DNA of 64,000 nucleotides from Rhexocercosporidium sp. MPI-PUGE-AT-0058 (lineage: Eukaryota > Ascomycota > Leotiomycetes > Helotiales): NCBI GenBank assembly GCA_020746875.1, contig JAGTJL010000001.1, positions 5,022,001 through 5,086,000 on the forward strand, read 5' to 3'. Made by a program: the position numbers and the translations under genes. The notes beneath the pieces are model-generated. The model worked only from the letters and a program-made list of their open reading frames with translations. It was not told the DNA's origin and searched no databases. Shown here piece by piece: positions 46,799-60,760 of the stretch; position 1 is the first letter of the stretch; each line of letters starts with the position of its first letter.

Positions 46799-47500
46799 AC
46801 ACATGTTCAGGTCGCGGAGGTCGAAAAACGGGTTTTCTTTCCGAATATGCGAAGGTTTAGATTAGACGGAGAATCTCATGAACCAACCACTTCCGCCTTT
46901 CATTTTTTTGCGCTGTTGGAATTAAAATCTGGAGGTGCGTAATACTGCCTTAGGACCCAAAAGCTGGGGGGGAAACTTGAGTAGCGCTTTTTGGTGAGGT
47001 TCGCTTAATAAATTGAAAACTTTCAATTCGGACACTCACTGGTGGAATCTACGAGAGCGACTTCTGATAAATTGTATTATATTCATTAAGCCAAAACTTA
47101 ACGGCATACCGGGCAGGATCGTGGTGTAGATGCGGGGTTGACCTTGGCAATAACTATTCTTCGGGCCTTCATCTCTCAGATGCTGTCACTTCGACGGATG
47201 GGACGAAAGAGAAAGACAGAATGAGACTCAGACCAGGTCTTATTTTCCTTTGCAACTAATCAATGGCTATCACTTTCACTATCGTTTTCCCAATTAGGTC
47301 AACTCGGAGACGCCCAAAGCGGATCCCTATCAATTCAGCGATCTTCACACATCTCCTTCAAACTCCCGGTCAGCGTGCTAGGAACAAAACCCACACTGCT
47401 CTTCCATAGCTTAGGTCCTAGTCCCGGAATGTTTTAGTCGGGAGTTCGGCTAGCAGACTAAATGATCCAAGTATACCTGCGTTACAGGGGTATTGTGAGG
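46799..47500. other. Right edge of gene island
   Basis: Ordinary composition up to about 47500, with no supported gene; AT-content and TAA density rise sharply after that. Confidence 0.5.
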
Positions 47501-47817
47501 GTGAGGGAGAGAAGGTAACGCTAAGTTGTAGAATTAACATAGAGATAAGCTTAACTCTAGTTTTTAGCAGTGTTGAGGAGCTCTTGGAGTTGGCACTGAA
47601 ACACTGGCTTAATTACTTATAAACATATTATACGTGTATACTTTAGATTTCATTTATATATAAAACGGCGATTAATTTAATAGTAGCTACTCAATTAAAG
47701 TGAAAGGCTGAAACACTCCGTTCCGTCGGACACTTAATTCCATCGACTGACTGAGAAGTGATTTCCGTTTCTCTTAAAAGTACCTAGCGGACATCACGTG
47801 GAGGTGAGAGTTCGTCG

Positions 47818-48440
47818 CAACAGGGGGTGTCAACGTTCCGTGCGCAGGCCTTTTAAGTAGGCGAAAACACACCAAAAGTCACTCTCTTTACGGCTTTATA
47901 ACTCTACGAAACTGTATAGTACGATATTGTAATAATTCGTAGGTTTTAACATCTTAAGAATGCCGTTAAGTTCGTACCAAATACATTTATATATCTTTTA
48001 ATCTAATCGCATAATCTTTACATGTTTAATTTCGCTAACAAATTTTGTATGTTAAGATGATAAAATAAAACCGAATTATGTTATTATAAATCTGAGTTGT
48101 ACGATCTATTAATTATAATATCTTGATCTCATATTAGTAGTTTAACCTCGATTCATTAACGTTTCTATATATAATATAGTGTCAGGAGTGGAATCTAGTA
48201 TAAGGAGGGTCGGGGGTTCTACGGAAGGTTTGCAGGCTTGGCATAGATTACGTGTTAATATATTTATTTATTTACTTCGGAGGGGAGTAGAGAGGATTTA
48301 GAAGGCTAGAGATCAGTCTGAATTACAGCTGATATACCCTGAACGTTTCGAATAGTAATTCCCTATCATTTGAACTTTACATATAGCTGTGAAGTTGGTG
48401 ATTTTGGCCCGTGCGCACGGAACGTTGACACCCCTTGTTG
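47818..48440. mobile_element. Possible short inverted-repeat element (MITE-like), 623 bp
   Basis: Two inverted copies of a roughly 33-base sequence bound the stretch: left arm 47818-47850 contains GGGTGTCAACGTTCCGTGCG, and right arm 48406-48440 is its reverse complement apart from a few changes and two extra bases. The arms keep CpG- and TG-containing sequence while the interior is AT-rich with no open frame, as expected for a non-autonomous DNA transposon. I could not find a target-site duplication, so the exact ends are open. Confidence 0.55.
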
Positions 48441-51400
48441 GCTTTGCCTGCTTAATCAGCAGCTCAGCTTAATGTAGGTGGTAAGCGACCCGTGCACGTA
48501 AGGGACCCGTGTTGTTTCCCCCACTTACCTTAATTAAAAATACTAATATTATTTAATACGTAATTATAAGCTCTTAAAACCAGTTTTATTTTACCGTATA
48601 CGTATAAGGCATGTACGGGCAGTATGCTCAGCTAATCTACATACACTATATATGCGTATAGCGCGCGGTTGTGGCTCTTTAAGTAAATCTACTTCCTTAT
48701 CTATAGGCCCGTTTTTAGTTATTCTTATTAGTTTTATGCCCTGCTAAACTATAAGAACCCCCTTAGATTATATAAAAGACCTCTTTATTACTCTTTTCCT
48801 TTTTTAACGTTGATTTTCGGCCTATAATTACTTATTCTCTTTTACAAGAATTATATTAATATATATAGCTATTTTCGCGCATTTAATTAGCTGTTGAAAT
48901 ATCGATTTTATAGGGCTAGAGGGGATATTTAGATACATTCGACGGTGTAAAGACTTTTTAATTGATTTTGCTTAAAGGTCTATCGCCTTGAGGTGCTGCG
49001 GAATCTCTGGAATTTATTGCTATAATAGTAGAGGTGCTAGTGAAAGGGTAGGTGTACGGATCTGAGTATTGAGCTTTTTAAGCACGCGCTTTGAATTAAA
49101 AGGAATTAAACTAATAGCTGCAAAACTATTACGTGTAATTGTAGGAGTTATAGCTTCTGTACGTGCTTTATAATATGCCGTAAAGAAGTCTAGCTTATTA
49201 ATATAGTTGACTCTGCTACGCATCAGTTGCTTAATCTGACACCCGTACGCACGTTTTAAGGTCGTAAAATAGCTTAAATGTCACGGTCCGTGTATTTACT
49301 CGGTGTAAATACGGTGGGTTATATTAATTTTAATAATCGAGAAGTAAGTATATTACGTATAATAAAATAAATAATAATTAATATAATTAAGATATTATTT
49401 TTAATTAAACATAAAGCTTTTATTTAATAATAGACGTATTAATTTTATATAAAACCTTTATTTCCTATTGATTTCCTAAATCCCTGGAGATATTAAATCT
49501 TTAAATTCTTAAATCCCTTTTGTTATTAAGGGATTTACGAATCCAGAAATCTATTACGTGACTTATTATCTACCGTAATCTAGACCCTTATTACGTGACC
49601 TTATAAGCCCGTAATCCTTTCTCAGTCCTGGCTTCCTTAGTTCGACAAAGCTGCCGAGCTTTAAAGCTAAAACGTACGTAATGCCCCTCTTAAGTATTAT
49701 AGAGGGGAAAACACCAAATATACAATAAGAAGGTAATAAAGCAAGTGCCGGAGGGTAAACGTAAGAAATACTCATTTAATAAATATTAAAGATATTATAT
49801 ATTTAAAGAGTATAATTTATTAAAGGAGGAAAAAGGTATAATTTAAATAAAAAGGAAAAGTTATAATAATAAGAATCGTTATTATCTTTAAAAGATATTA
49901 TCTTAAAGGCTATCTTAAATATAATAAAATATAACTTAATTACGTAATAAATAAGCCTCTAAAGTCAACCCCATTATATACGTCCTCTTAAAAAACTCAT
50001 ATTCGACCTTAAGTAAAGAAATAAGAATTAATATTATAGCTTTAAAGCTTTAAATATTTAAAGGAAAATGTATTTAAATAAAGACAAGTAAATATTAAGT
50101 GACTTATACCTTACTTTTAAAAGTAAATAATTGTCTCGCTTAATACCTTTAAATATTGTCTTTTATTTTATTATTTTTTTTCTTTCCTTTCCTTTTTAAT
50201 AACTTTATTACTTTTTTTTATAACACTTTTAAGGAGGCTTTACGCGTCTTTTTATACTTATATTAATCTTTTTATACGTCTTAATACTTGTCGTATTATT
50301 TTTATCGCTTAAACCTACCTTTTTAAATATTATATTTAAATAAACTTTAATTTTAATAAAGTTAAAGTAATTCCTTTAAAATAAATTAGCGTATAATTAA
50401 CATTTTAAATAAATTCCCGACTCTTTTCTTTATAATATAAAAACTGACTTTCCTTATAAAATAAAGATTAATCTCTATAACGCGTCGAATTCGTCGATAT
50501 TCCCTTATACCTTAAGCTAGCATATCTTTAACGACTCCGCTTTTTTTTTATATTCTTATTTTAACGAATTTTTTATAAACCTTTTTAACCTCTTAATCGT
50601 TATTAAAAATAAAAGGAAATATATTAAGGGTATATTAAAAAAATAAAAATATATAAATATATAAAATTAAAAGTAAATAATAATTAAAGGACGGTCTTTT
50701 TACTTTTAAAGTTCGAAATATAATAAAGAAGTAAAAAGAAATTAATTAAAGTATTTCTTTTTTTAATTTAATTAAGTTTCTTTTTTATTTTTATCTTTTT
50801 TTTTTACTTTTACTTTTTTAATAAGTCGATATTAAATAGCGACGAAGTCGGTCTTAAGTAGTTTCTTCTCCTCTTATTTTAACGATTATTATATTAAATA
50901 AAAGCGTTAATAATACTTTAATAACTTTTTATTATATCTTTCTATTATTTTTTAATAAATAAATAAATTATTATAAACGGCTGAAATTTATTATATTTAA
51001 AAGAAAAAAAAAGAAATATTATATTTTATATATTAAATTTAAGTTACTTAGTCTTCCTCGCGGTTTCTCTCTTTTTTTAATAATAAATTATAAAGTAAAA
51101 GCTTTTCGAGAATAACCCTTAAAGCTTTAATAAATTATAAACTATCTTAAACCGCTTTTATTATTGCTTTCCTTTAATTTGCTTTCTATTATTAATTAAT
51201 TAAAAGGGGTAAAAGATTAAAAATAAATTCCTTTTCGTTTAATATTATTAACTTTTAAATCTTAATACTTGTTTTAATATAATTTAAAGACTTAAAGTAA
51301 AAGCGTAGCTTTAATTGCCTTATTAAAATAAAAAGTATTTTTAATTTCATTATTTATTTTAAGCCTTTATTAATTATATTATAGGCAACTTTTAAATTAA

Positions 51401-53439
51401 TAATGTCGAGCTTTCCGGAAGTCCTATAAACTAAGCCAAATTCTAAGTCTAAAGAAGAAATAAATATATTTTAAAAGTAAAAGTAATAATACTCTTTCTT
51501 AATTAATTAATATTCTCAATTTAGGGGTTTAAGAATTAATATTTAATTAAAAGAAGCTCTTGACTTAAAGTCTAATTAATTTACTTAATAAAAGACAGCC
51601 TTATAAAACAAAATTAAAGGAATACTTATAAATAACTTAAGTGCTTATAATAGGGCACTATTTACTCGCTTAAGTCCTTTATAAAGTTATTATTGCGACG
51701 GAACTATAATAATAATATTTAAATTTTAATAAGCGAGATTTTAAAACGATTAAAAAACAGACGTGTAATTTAAACTAATTAAATCTCCCTTTATATAAAG
51801 TAATTCTATTTATCTTATTGTTTTAAAACTAATTAATTAAAACTCTAAGAAAATGGAGTCGTTATTATTTTAATACTTTAATACGTTGCCTAAAATGACT
51901 TAAGGCAGGCTTAGCCTGTCACGGTATTTAATTCGTTATCTTATACTTTTACTTTTAATTAAGTTATTACTATTAATACTTAAGTAGCGTAAGGGCCTAG
52001 ACTTAATAGCCGTCGATCGAGAGAATTCATAAAGTCTAATAATAACCTTTACGTTAAACTTTAGGTTTACGATAACTCGACCGCTAATTTCTGAAGATTA
52101 ATAATTTAATTAAAAATAAAGCACTTATAATATAAAAGGTTAAAGGCGTAAAAAAGATATAAAAAAGCTAAAGATTTATAACTTATTAATTATACTTACT
52201 TTACCCGTCTTTAGCTTAATCGTTACGATCTCGGAGTATTAGGCTTTATTTTTAAGCACGTTATATTAAAGTTATTAATATTTAAATGAACTTTTTATAT
52301 TATTAATAATAAATCTAACGATCTTTATTACCGGTATAAAGCAGTTTTAATAACTTATTTCTCTTGTAATAACTTATAATTTGTCGCGCGCTTTATTGTT
52401 TATTTAAGTATGTAAATTAATTTTATTTATTTAGTCTTATAAGCTCTTTTAAATCTTAAGTCGTTTAATTACGCGTAACCTTTTAGTCGTTATATATTTT
52501 CTTTTTAAATTAATAGCCTATTTATTATAATCTTAAAAGCTATTTTAATTAAAGTAAATCTTTTTTATTATAAAGTATTTAAATAATATTAAAAAAGAAT
52601 TTCTAGTCTTCGACTACTTTTAAAGACTTATTATATAAGCTTACTTTAATAATGTGTCTTAAGGGGTTATCGTCTTTAACGCCTAGCCTATTAATACATT
52701 AAGACTATTAACGCTTTAAAACGACTTATTAAAGGAACTTCGTTTAATTTATTATTTAATTTTTTTTAAAATTTAATAAAAAATAAATACTTAATTAAAT
52801 TTTACTTTTCTATAACGTAAGCTATAGTCGACTTAATTTAATTAAATTACCCCACGAGGCCAAAACTCTTTTTGAGTTTTTTAAGGGCTTTTTTAGCTTT
52901 ATAAAGTGTTAATAATTATTATATTTATAGGCTTTTAAGCTTATACGTTTAATATTAATAATATTAAATTATTCAAAGGACAGCCACCGTAAACACACTA
53001 TTTAACTCGATTAAAATGCTAGTGTTATCGTTATAAAATAACTTATAAGTGCGATTAAAGGGTATTTATAAACGTAAATAATGTTCGAAGTATTAAGGGG
53101 ATTTTTTATTATTTAAAGGAGAGCCCTTAATATTTTAATATATGCCTCTACTATTATGTCTTAATTTTCGTCCCTCTTATAAAATATAAAAAGTGCGTCT
53201 TTGCCACAATTTATCATTCGATAACGCTAAACGACAAGCTATAAAAATTATAATAAAGAGTAATTAATAATATTAGTCGTAGTGATTAAGTTATTTATTA
53301 AAAGAGTAAGTGACAACTCGATATTAACTTCGTTTTACATAAGTTAGCCTTTTAAGTATTTTAATAATAATTTTATTATTTTATATAACTTATTTTATAA
53401 GCCTTTTAAGGTCTTTAAAGCCTTATAAATTTCGCTCCT
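48441..53439. other. AT-rich RIP-like block with unassigned repeat debris
   Basis: Five kilobases with extreme AT content and stops in every frame. At about 49278 the sequence TGTCACGGTCCGTGTATTTA looks like the start of an LTR, but I found no convincing partner. No protein family could be recognised with confidence in any frame. Confidence 0.5.
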
Positions 53440-53755
53440 TGTGAGAATAAGCGAGCCAATCAGAAGTGAGGAAGCGCAGTAGGTGAGGACACGTGATCAA
53501 AGAGAGAGAATTGCTTTGCTTGCTTGCTTACTTAAAGAGTTAGAAGAGCTCTTCGGTAGTTATATACAAAATAATAACTTCTTTAAAAGCTTTTACGATT
53601 ACGTAACTGGTTACGTAGCTTATACGAGCTACGTAATTAAATACGAGCGTAATTTCCCGGAATACAAAGGTAATTTCCGGGCCGCGTAAGCAGTAAAAAC
53701 CCCTTCGGCTATTCTAGGGTAGAATCGGCACGAGTTATCGAAGTAAAATTCAACA
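53440..53755 (-). repeat. 3' LTR of the minus-strand copia element, 316 bp
   Basis: On the minus strand it starts TGTTGAATTTTACTTCG and ends TTATTCTCACA, giving the 5'-TG...CA-3' ends of an LTR. A purine-rich AAGAAAGCG lies directly before it on the minus strand, the expected polypurine tract. The partner LTR is outside the window, so the ends and target duplication cannot be verified. The 68-codon plus-strand frame at 53483-53689 falls inside and is not a gene. Confidence 0.65.
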
Positions 53756-53934
53756 CGCTTTCTTAATGAGTGACGTAATAGCTTTATAAGCTTATATATA
53801 AGCTAGCTTTAAAGCAGAGCTTATATTTACAAAAATAAAGTAAATATATAAAATAACCCTTTGCGAAAAGTAGGCCAGATATAAAAAAAAAGAAATATAA
53901 ATTATAATCTTATTTCTTTTGCTTTAGTTTTATT

Positions 53935-54420
53935 TAGCTAGTCTTAAAAGCCTTATGAATTCAATGAATTTAGGCTTATTTAGCGGCTTCGTAAAATTGT
54001 CGGCTTTTTGTTTAAATCCTTTTATATAAATTAAGTCTATTTCGCTTTAATTTATAAAGTCGCAAACGTAATAATATTTAACGGTAATATGCTTAGTCCT
54101 CTTATAGAATTAAGAGTTATTAATCAATAAGAAAGCGCCGTTGTTATTCGTATAAACGGGGAATCGTTCTTATATATAATAGCTTAATTCGGTTAGAAGC
54201 TGTTTTATATAAATAACTTCTTTAAAAGCCGAATTAATAATTATATATTCGGCTTTAATTATATTTTAAGTTATAATACTTTAAAGCTTGCTTTTCTAGC
54301 TAAATAAGCAACTCGTTAAGTAAAAGCTTAAGCCGTTAGTCGATTTAGCCGTACTAATATCTCCGGCGTAGTCGGCGTCGTAATAGCCGCTTATATATCG
54401 ATTAGAGCTTTTTTTGTAAA
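53935..54420 (-). pseudogene. Decayed copia RNase H domain (older element)
   Basis: Minus-strand reading gives YYDADYAGDISTAKSTNG, AEYIIINSAFKE, RTKHITVKYYYV and ADNFTKPLNKPKF. These are the ordered blocks of Ty1/copia RNase H, with RIP-type stops between them. It is the C-terminal end of pol of the interrupted element. Confidence 0.85.
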
Positions 54421-54698
54421 TTAGCTTTAGTTTTTTTAATTCTTTTAAGTATTTAAGTACGTTTTTAAAGGCAATTAAGTGATCGGCGCTAAGGTTATTA
54501 GCGAATCGAGCGAGCTTTATAACCGAGTAATAAATATCGGGTTTAGTAATTAGCGTAAGAAATAAGAGGCAGTTTATTATTTGCTGATATTAATTTATTT
54601 CCTTTTTATTAACTTAATTAGGATTAGGCTTTAGCTTGACTTTTGAATTTATTAATATATCTTTAAGCTTACAGTCGGTTATATTAAACCGCGCTAGC

Positions 54699-54703
54699 AC
54701 TTT
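54699..54703. repeat. Target-site duplication ACTTT, left copy
   Basis: ACTTT immediately before the left LTR; the same five bases follow the right LTR at 62679-62683. Confidence 0.85.
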
Positions 54704-54887
54704 TGTCGTATAGGCACGGGCAGTAGCTCTCTTGGCACTTTACGTGACTTAATTAGGTTCTGCTATTGTAGACCGCCTTCAGGAGAATAACTGTCTTTTC
54801 TTGATTTTTGGAGCTTTTAGAAGAATAATTAATTACTTTAATTTAATTATAACTATTTATAATATTTTAATTTACTTTTATATTATA
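54704..54887 (+). repeat. Left (5') LTR of the nested copia element, 184 bp
   Basis: Starts TGTCGTATAGGCACGGGCAG and ends TATTATA (CA mutated to TA). It has the same length as the right LTR and differs from it at about thirty positions, all of which I read as transitions. Confidence 0.9.
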
Positions 54888-57109
54888 ATTATAAGCCTCG
54901 TTAATAAAGCTATTAAGTTAGTATTCTTCTCTTTATACGCTATTGATTTAAATAAAGCTTGTAAGGCAAGTTTGTAAGTGAAGAGCATTTATTATACGTT
55001 ATAAAGTTTTTTACTTTATTATAAAGTATAATTTATATTATTATTTTCTATTAACTCTTCGATTCTACTCTAGACGAGTATAAAAGCCGAGCAATTAGAC
55101 TTGATACCTCTTTAGTCCTTCCTCCTTTATTAAATACTCGGAGCTCACGAGAGCAACTCCTTCGCTATAACAGACTTAACTTTAACTTCTTCTTTAAATA
55201 ATCGAATTCCTTTTAATTACGATAGGCGCACTTAAACTCCTTAATATTAAGCGTTTAAATCCTTTTATATCTTTTATAAAATATAAAATTTAATAGATCT
55301 TATATTATTAGTTACTTTTAACTTTTTCGACGCCGAATTAAAACCTTTATCGCTAGACGATTTAAGAATATAATAAGATAAAGAAGTTATTAAGTATAAT
55401 TTCTAGGCTTAAGCGAAGTAAAACGAAGATATTCGCGACCTTATAGAGAAAAGCCTTAAGCCGAGCGTATTACTACCGGCAAAAGCTATAATTAAGAATA
55501 TAGCTTTAATATATATTACTTTTATAAAGAAATACGTAAGGAAGCTCGTATAATAAACGGAAAAGGCTCGAGCTTATAAGGCAGCTTATAAGTAGATTTA
55601 AAAAACAATTAATCTTTTTGTTTATTAAGGAGTAGTTAAGGAATACGAGAACGAGTAAGCTTATATAGAAAAGGAGTAATTAATTAAGATAATAAACGAA
55701 GACTTTTAATTAAAGTTATGAATTCTTTAATTACTCCTCCGGATCCTTAAGAAAGATTACGTTCTTTCAGAAATAAGTGCTCACACGTTAATATAATTTA
55801 TTTATAAAAAGAAGCTCGCTATTATTAAAGCAGGGCGAGTTAATCTTAAGGAGTAGCTTTAAGAATAGAGAGCGACTTATTAAGATGCTTTTTTATACGA
55901 CTTACCGGACGTTAAAGGATTACTAGTAATGCTTGACTTTATTAAGGCGGTGTAAGAGAAGCTCGCATTAGAATAAGCGCGCGAACGGCACTCTGAATTA
56001 CTAAGAGATAATACTTTCGAGGTAATAAACTAATACTTTTTACTTAATTATATTAATTAGTTATTTATTCTTAACGAGAAATTACTTATAGCCTTTAAAT
56101 AATAAAAGACAGTAAGCTTATATATTACTCTTAAAAGAAAATTAAATACTCTCGTAATCCTATCGGTTTAACGAAACTAGTCGCTAAACACGCGAGTAAA
56201 TACCTGCTTATATAAGCATCGCTTTTATTGCTATAAGGCTATTAATTATTATAGACTTCGGTATTATTACGACGATTCGACGGCGAGCAACCTTAAGAAC
56301 TTATTATTAGTAAAGGAAATTAAGAAGACTCGACTTCGATTAGAGAGCGACTTCCCTAACCTCCGCCGAGAAATCGCTAAACTCAATAAAAATATATTAT
56401 TAATAACGTAACTAGCTTCTGAATCGCTTTTCGATAATTCCTTTTTTACTTAGCTATTAGTAGCTCCTATAGTTTTAAAACTAGCTACTTTAGTAAAAGC
56501 AAAATACCTTAAAAACGTTTAAGCTTGCCTTATAAGCCCTGAATTTCTCGATAAAGCTCTCGCTGTTACGGGAGTATACGCTATTATAAATATAAATCGT
56601 TATCCGCTTATAAAGAGCACCTTACTCGATAATAAAGCTATTACTTATTTAATAAATTCAAAAGCTCTTCTTATCCCCGGAAGCTTTATTAAATCCACTG
56701 CGGACGATAGCGTTAAGGCCGGAACGTTAAGCCTAATAATTAAGGGCCGCGATACTCGAGTCTTTAAAAGTATTTTCTACGGCCTTAACGGACCGAATAC
56801 AGGCGATTTAACCCTCTTAAACGTCGCTATCGTTAAAGGCTTTAATATTAATATTATTTTAAAAGCTCGCTTTTTGCAAGCAGGAGTTTAATATAATAAT
56901 TTAAATTGCACTTTACGCATAGGAATAACTGAAGATAATCTGGTTTTAAAGTAATTATAGCGATAGTTTAACTTAGCTTTCTTTAAATATAAGCCTTTTA
57001 ATTACTCTTCGGTTTCTTTAACTGCTCGCCGCATTTTAACTCGCTTAAATTATAACTTTTTAATATTTTTAACGCTAGAGAGGAGTATTCGCTAAGGCTT
57101 TTAGTTAAG

Positions 57110-57900
57110 TAGACGATATTTAAAGCCACGAGTCGACGAAGCTTATTTATGGCATTTGCGCGTAAGTCACTTAAGAAAAGAAGCCTTAGAAAACTTAATA
57201 AAAAATGCGTGCAACGTCGAGATTTAAAGTTTAACTCGGTTAGAATACGAGTATTATATAGTAATTATAATATAATAAGTAATAAGTCGTTATTAATTAA
57301 AGAGAATAATTACTTGTCCTTTTTATTATATTTCTTAGGATTTATTCGATTTTCTAGTAGGGTTTAACGGGAATAGCTGGCTTTTATTAATTAAGAACGA
57401 ATATAATAGGAAATTCTACGAGCGGCTTTTAAAAACTAAAGGATTAATCGCTATTTTAAATGCTCTTAAACCGTTTAAGGCGTGGACGAGACGCTAATTC
57501 GGGCTCTCGGTTTATAAAATATACTAAGATAACGACACTTTAGTTATAAGGATTAATAGATTAATTAAATATAAAAAATAATATAAGGAGAGTAATATTA
57601 ATATTAAATTTACTCCCTTATATATATATTAACTTAATAAAAGAGCTGAGCGCGTAAGCAAAGAAATAATTGATAAATTAATTAAAATACGCCTCTCCGT
57701 TAATTTACTTTAGGCGCTTTAAACGGAATTAATAATAGCGGCAATTATTCTTTATAATATAAGTTTATTTACTCGTAAAGGCTTTAAGAGTCTTAATAAA
57801 GTGTTTTAAGCCTAGTTTAAGCAGTATTTTCGATATTACGACCCTAAGCTCACGCTAAAGCTAATAATCGATTTACGGCTTAATTAAAGCAACTTATATG
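57110..57900 (+). pseudogene. Decayed GAG-pre-integrase and integrase (nested copia)
   Basis: The GAG-pre-integrase block reads LKPRVDEAYLWHLRVSHLR around 57123-57180, with the family W-H-x-R-x-x-H pattern. Integrase fragments follow: NSWLLLIKNEYNRKFYERLL near 57375-57430, DNDTL near 57532, and AERVSKEIIDKLIKIRLSVN near 57645-57705, the family AER-x-x-x-x-x-I-D-K block. Many stops interrupt. The 72-codon frame at 57149-57367 is only an accidental open piece of it. Confidence 0.8.
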
Positions 57901-59439
57901 CGTACGATTATAGAGCTTATTTTATAATTAAAGACCGAGAAGCTTTCTGCTAAAAGAAAGCTTTTAAAGTCAACCCGCGAGCGCACTTTAATTATTTAAT
58001 TAAATACGTCTTATTTAATATTTATAGGATTTAAGTGCTTTAATTATAATATATAATAGTGACTCGGAATATTACTTTTAATAAAACTCTTTTTTATTTA
58101 AGCTCTTTAAATATAAAAAAAGCGGTCGGTTAGCCGCGCTTAATATTAAAAGATCTTACGGAAATATTAAAAAAAGAAGAAGGAGATTAAGACGTTGGTT
58201 TTATTATAATTAACCGACTAAGCGTATTTAATATACTGAAATTAAAAACACTGTTTATTACTTTAAACGGAGAATAATTAAGCGAAGCAATAAGCGCTAT
58301 AGAAGTCGACGAGCCTATGAGCTCAGAGGTATTAAAACCTCTAATTAAGCTTTTAAGCTCGAGGGTAAAGCTATTTACTCTTTTTTTAATTAAGTTAATA
58401 AAAGTAAATACGTTACTTTTAGTTAATTTAATAGCTCTTGATTTTATTTAGCCGCTCGTTAATAAGAACTTGGGGGTAATTTAATTAAGAAAGAGTGCTA
58501 GACTTCTTACTTATAAGCACTTTAATTAAGTCTTAAAACGAGCCGATACTTTAAGACAATTAGCGTCTAAAAGCGCAATTAAAAGAAGTATCTTATATAA
58601 TATATTAAACTTTTAAAGTAATATAAGCCTTAAGCGGAAGTTAATATTATAAGTTATAATTTACTTTGGAGGGCTATACGACCGAGAGCGCGGTCTTAAG
58701 CGTCGGGAAGCACTTGAAGAAAGTATCGGCCTTAAGTAATTAAAAGCTTTATTTTAAGCAATTAAATACGAGAAGTATTTATAATTATTAAAATTAAAAA
58801 AAGATAAAGAATTAGGTTTACGCTTATTGCTTTCGGCTTTAATTAAATTAAATTCCGGCTTACTTAAACCTCTTAAGAGGAAAAGAGTAAAAGACTGAGC
58901 AATTAATAAAGGTCGAAAGACTTGAGTTAGTAATAAGGTAATAAAACCGAATCGAAGCGTTTATATAACAACTATTAAAGAGTTAATTACGGAATTATTA
59001 TAACCGTTAAGTAACCGCAAGCACTTAGAGGATTTTCTAGGGACTTTCTGGCTTAATTAAGAATTAGTGCGAAAAGACGGAAAAGACTTAAGCGCAGTTT
59101 ACGTTATTATATTAGCATTTATATTTAAAAATATTAAAGTTCGATAACTAATTAAGCTCTTACGGATTTATTAATTATAAATGCCTAAGGATTTATTAAA
59201 TTAGAGAGACTTTAAGGATTATTTGTTAAGAGAGCACTTTTGAGCCGACGCTATTAAGGAGATTATTAACCTTAAGTCGCGCAACTACTGGAGAGTCGTT
59301 AAATATACCTTTACTACCGAGCAATTAATTCCTTTGAAATAAGTATTTTACGCTAAAGTCGATTCGTTAAGGTATTTAACTTGCTGTCGCTCCCGAGTCG
59401 TTGTAAGAGGAGACTTATAGCCTAAAACGTTAATTTTAT

Positions 59440-59960
59440 TAATATATATAATTACTTTAGCTACTCGCTCCTTCAGAACCGCTATAGCTATTATAGTTTA
59501 ATTTGATTTAAAAATAATTTAATTTAATATAATAAATGCTTTTATTAACGCTAAACGAAATGAAATAAATGCTTACGTACGCTACTATTTACCGGACGGT
59601 TTTAAACAAGACAGAAAGGTAGTAGAAGTTAATCGCGCATTTTACGGACTTAAGGATTCACTGGCGTTATAATACGGTGACTTCACTTATATTTTAATAA
59701 CTTTAAGGTTAATCGCTTATAAAGAAGAGCCTTATATATTTATAAATAAGTAACGTACGGTGTTTGTGATATTTTATATCGACGATATTTAAGTGCTTTA
59801 TTATAATTCGGCTTTTAAAGACGTTAAACTAATTATCGACGGCTTAAATATAATATATAAGCTTATTAAAGGAAAGTAAACGGAGTAGTTCTTAGGCGTT
59901 CGTATTATTAGAGATCGATTAGCGAAGATTATCTTTTTAATATACGATACTTATATTCAA
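59440..59960 (+). pseudogene. Decayed copia reverse transcriptase (nested copia)
   Basis: Ordered motifs are visible on the plus strand: FDLK followed by FNIINAFINAKRNEINAYVR, YYLPDGFKQD, NRAFYGLKDS, the catalytic box FYIDDI near 59773-59790 (family YVDDI) and FLGVRIIRDR. This is the RVT_2 domain, interrupted by TAA/TAG codons. Confidence 0.9.
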
Positions 59961-60199
59961 AAGGTTGCTCTTCGATTTAAGTTAATAAATAGAAATTGCT
60001 TAAATATATTATTATTTTAAGTTAAGCTATTAAAAAATCAAAAATAAGCTACTTTAGCTTAAATTAAGGAGTTTTAAGAGAAGGTTAGATTAATGCTTTA
60101 TACTGCAATTATATTGCGCGTAAACGTTACTTTTATTACTTTAAAGCTTTTTTACTTTTTAATTAATTCTTCTCGAGAGCACCTGGCTATAATTAACTA

Positions 60200-60760
60200 G
60201 ATAATTCGTTATCTTTTCGGCATTTGTTTCTTAGCGATTACTTATAATTATAAACTGCGCGACTCTTACTTTATAATAGTATTAAATGCTTTTTTTACAG
60301 ATAATATTAAAATAAGGCGATCTTTTAATAAATATATTTTTATATTTTTTAAAAGTTTAATTTTTTAAAAAGCAGTTTTATAAAATATAATTATTACGTT
60401 TATAATATAAATAGAGCTTCTTAAAGTTGAGCGCACTGGCAAGGAACTTATAGTATTTTAGCGATTCTTTTAAGAATTACGCTTTAATATAAGAGTAGTT
60501 TAAATAATTTTCTGTAATAATTAATAAACGATTCAGTTAATTATTAGGGAAAATCAGCGTATTTCTATTAAGTTGCGCTACGTTAATATTTAAAATATGT
60601 GGTTGCGCTAAGAGTTTTAGAAAGGTATTTTTATAATAGAATATTTTCTTATAAATTATATATTAGCTAACGGATTTATTAAAAACCTTTCTCGGCAGAA
60701 ATTTGAAGTATTTATTACTCTTATTAACTTAGTAAATATTCGTGCTTAATTAAAGCAACT
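60200..60760 (+). pseudogene. Decayed copia RNase H (nested copia)
   Basis: Plus-strand reading gives RRSFNKYIF, ELLKVERTGKELIVF, FFxELRFN, NQRISIKLRYVNI and LANGFIKNLSRQKFEVFI, the standard order of copia RNase H, with stops at positions where the family has Trp or Gln. It ends pol. Confidence 0.85.

Noticed and set aside
49020..49775. Two minus-strand frames of 67 and 69 codons in the AT-rich block
   Set aside because: No family resemblance, surrounded by RIP-like sequence; chance frames are expected.
50900..51420. Minus-strand KLDI-type sequence as a Gypsy reverse transcriptase
   Set aside because: Only one short block fits; the following sequence does not align with the expected order.
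49278..51940. TGTCACGG at 49278 and at about 51914 as a pair of Gypsy LTRs
   Set aside because: The similarity ends after about eight bases, and no Gypsy protein motif could be read between them with confidence.
53483..53689. 68-codon plus-strand frame
   Set aside because: Lies inside the LTR of the older copia element.
57149..57367. 72-codon plus-strand frame
   Set aside because: It is an open piece of the decayed GAG-pre-integrase region, not a gene.
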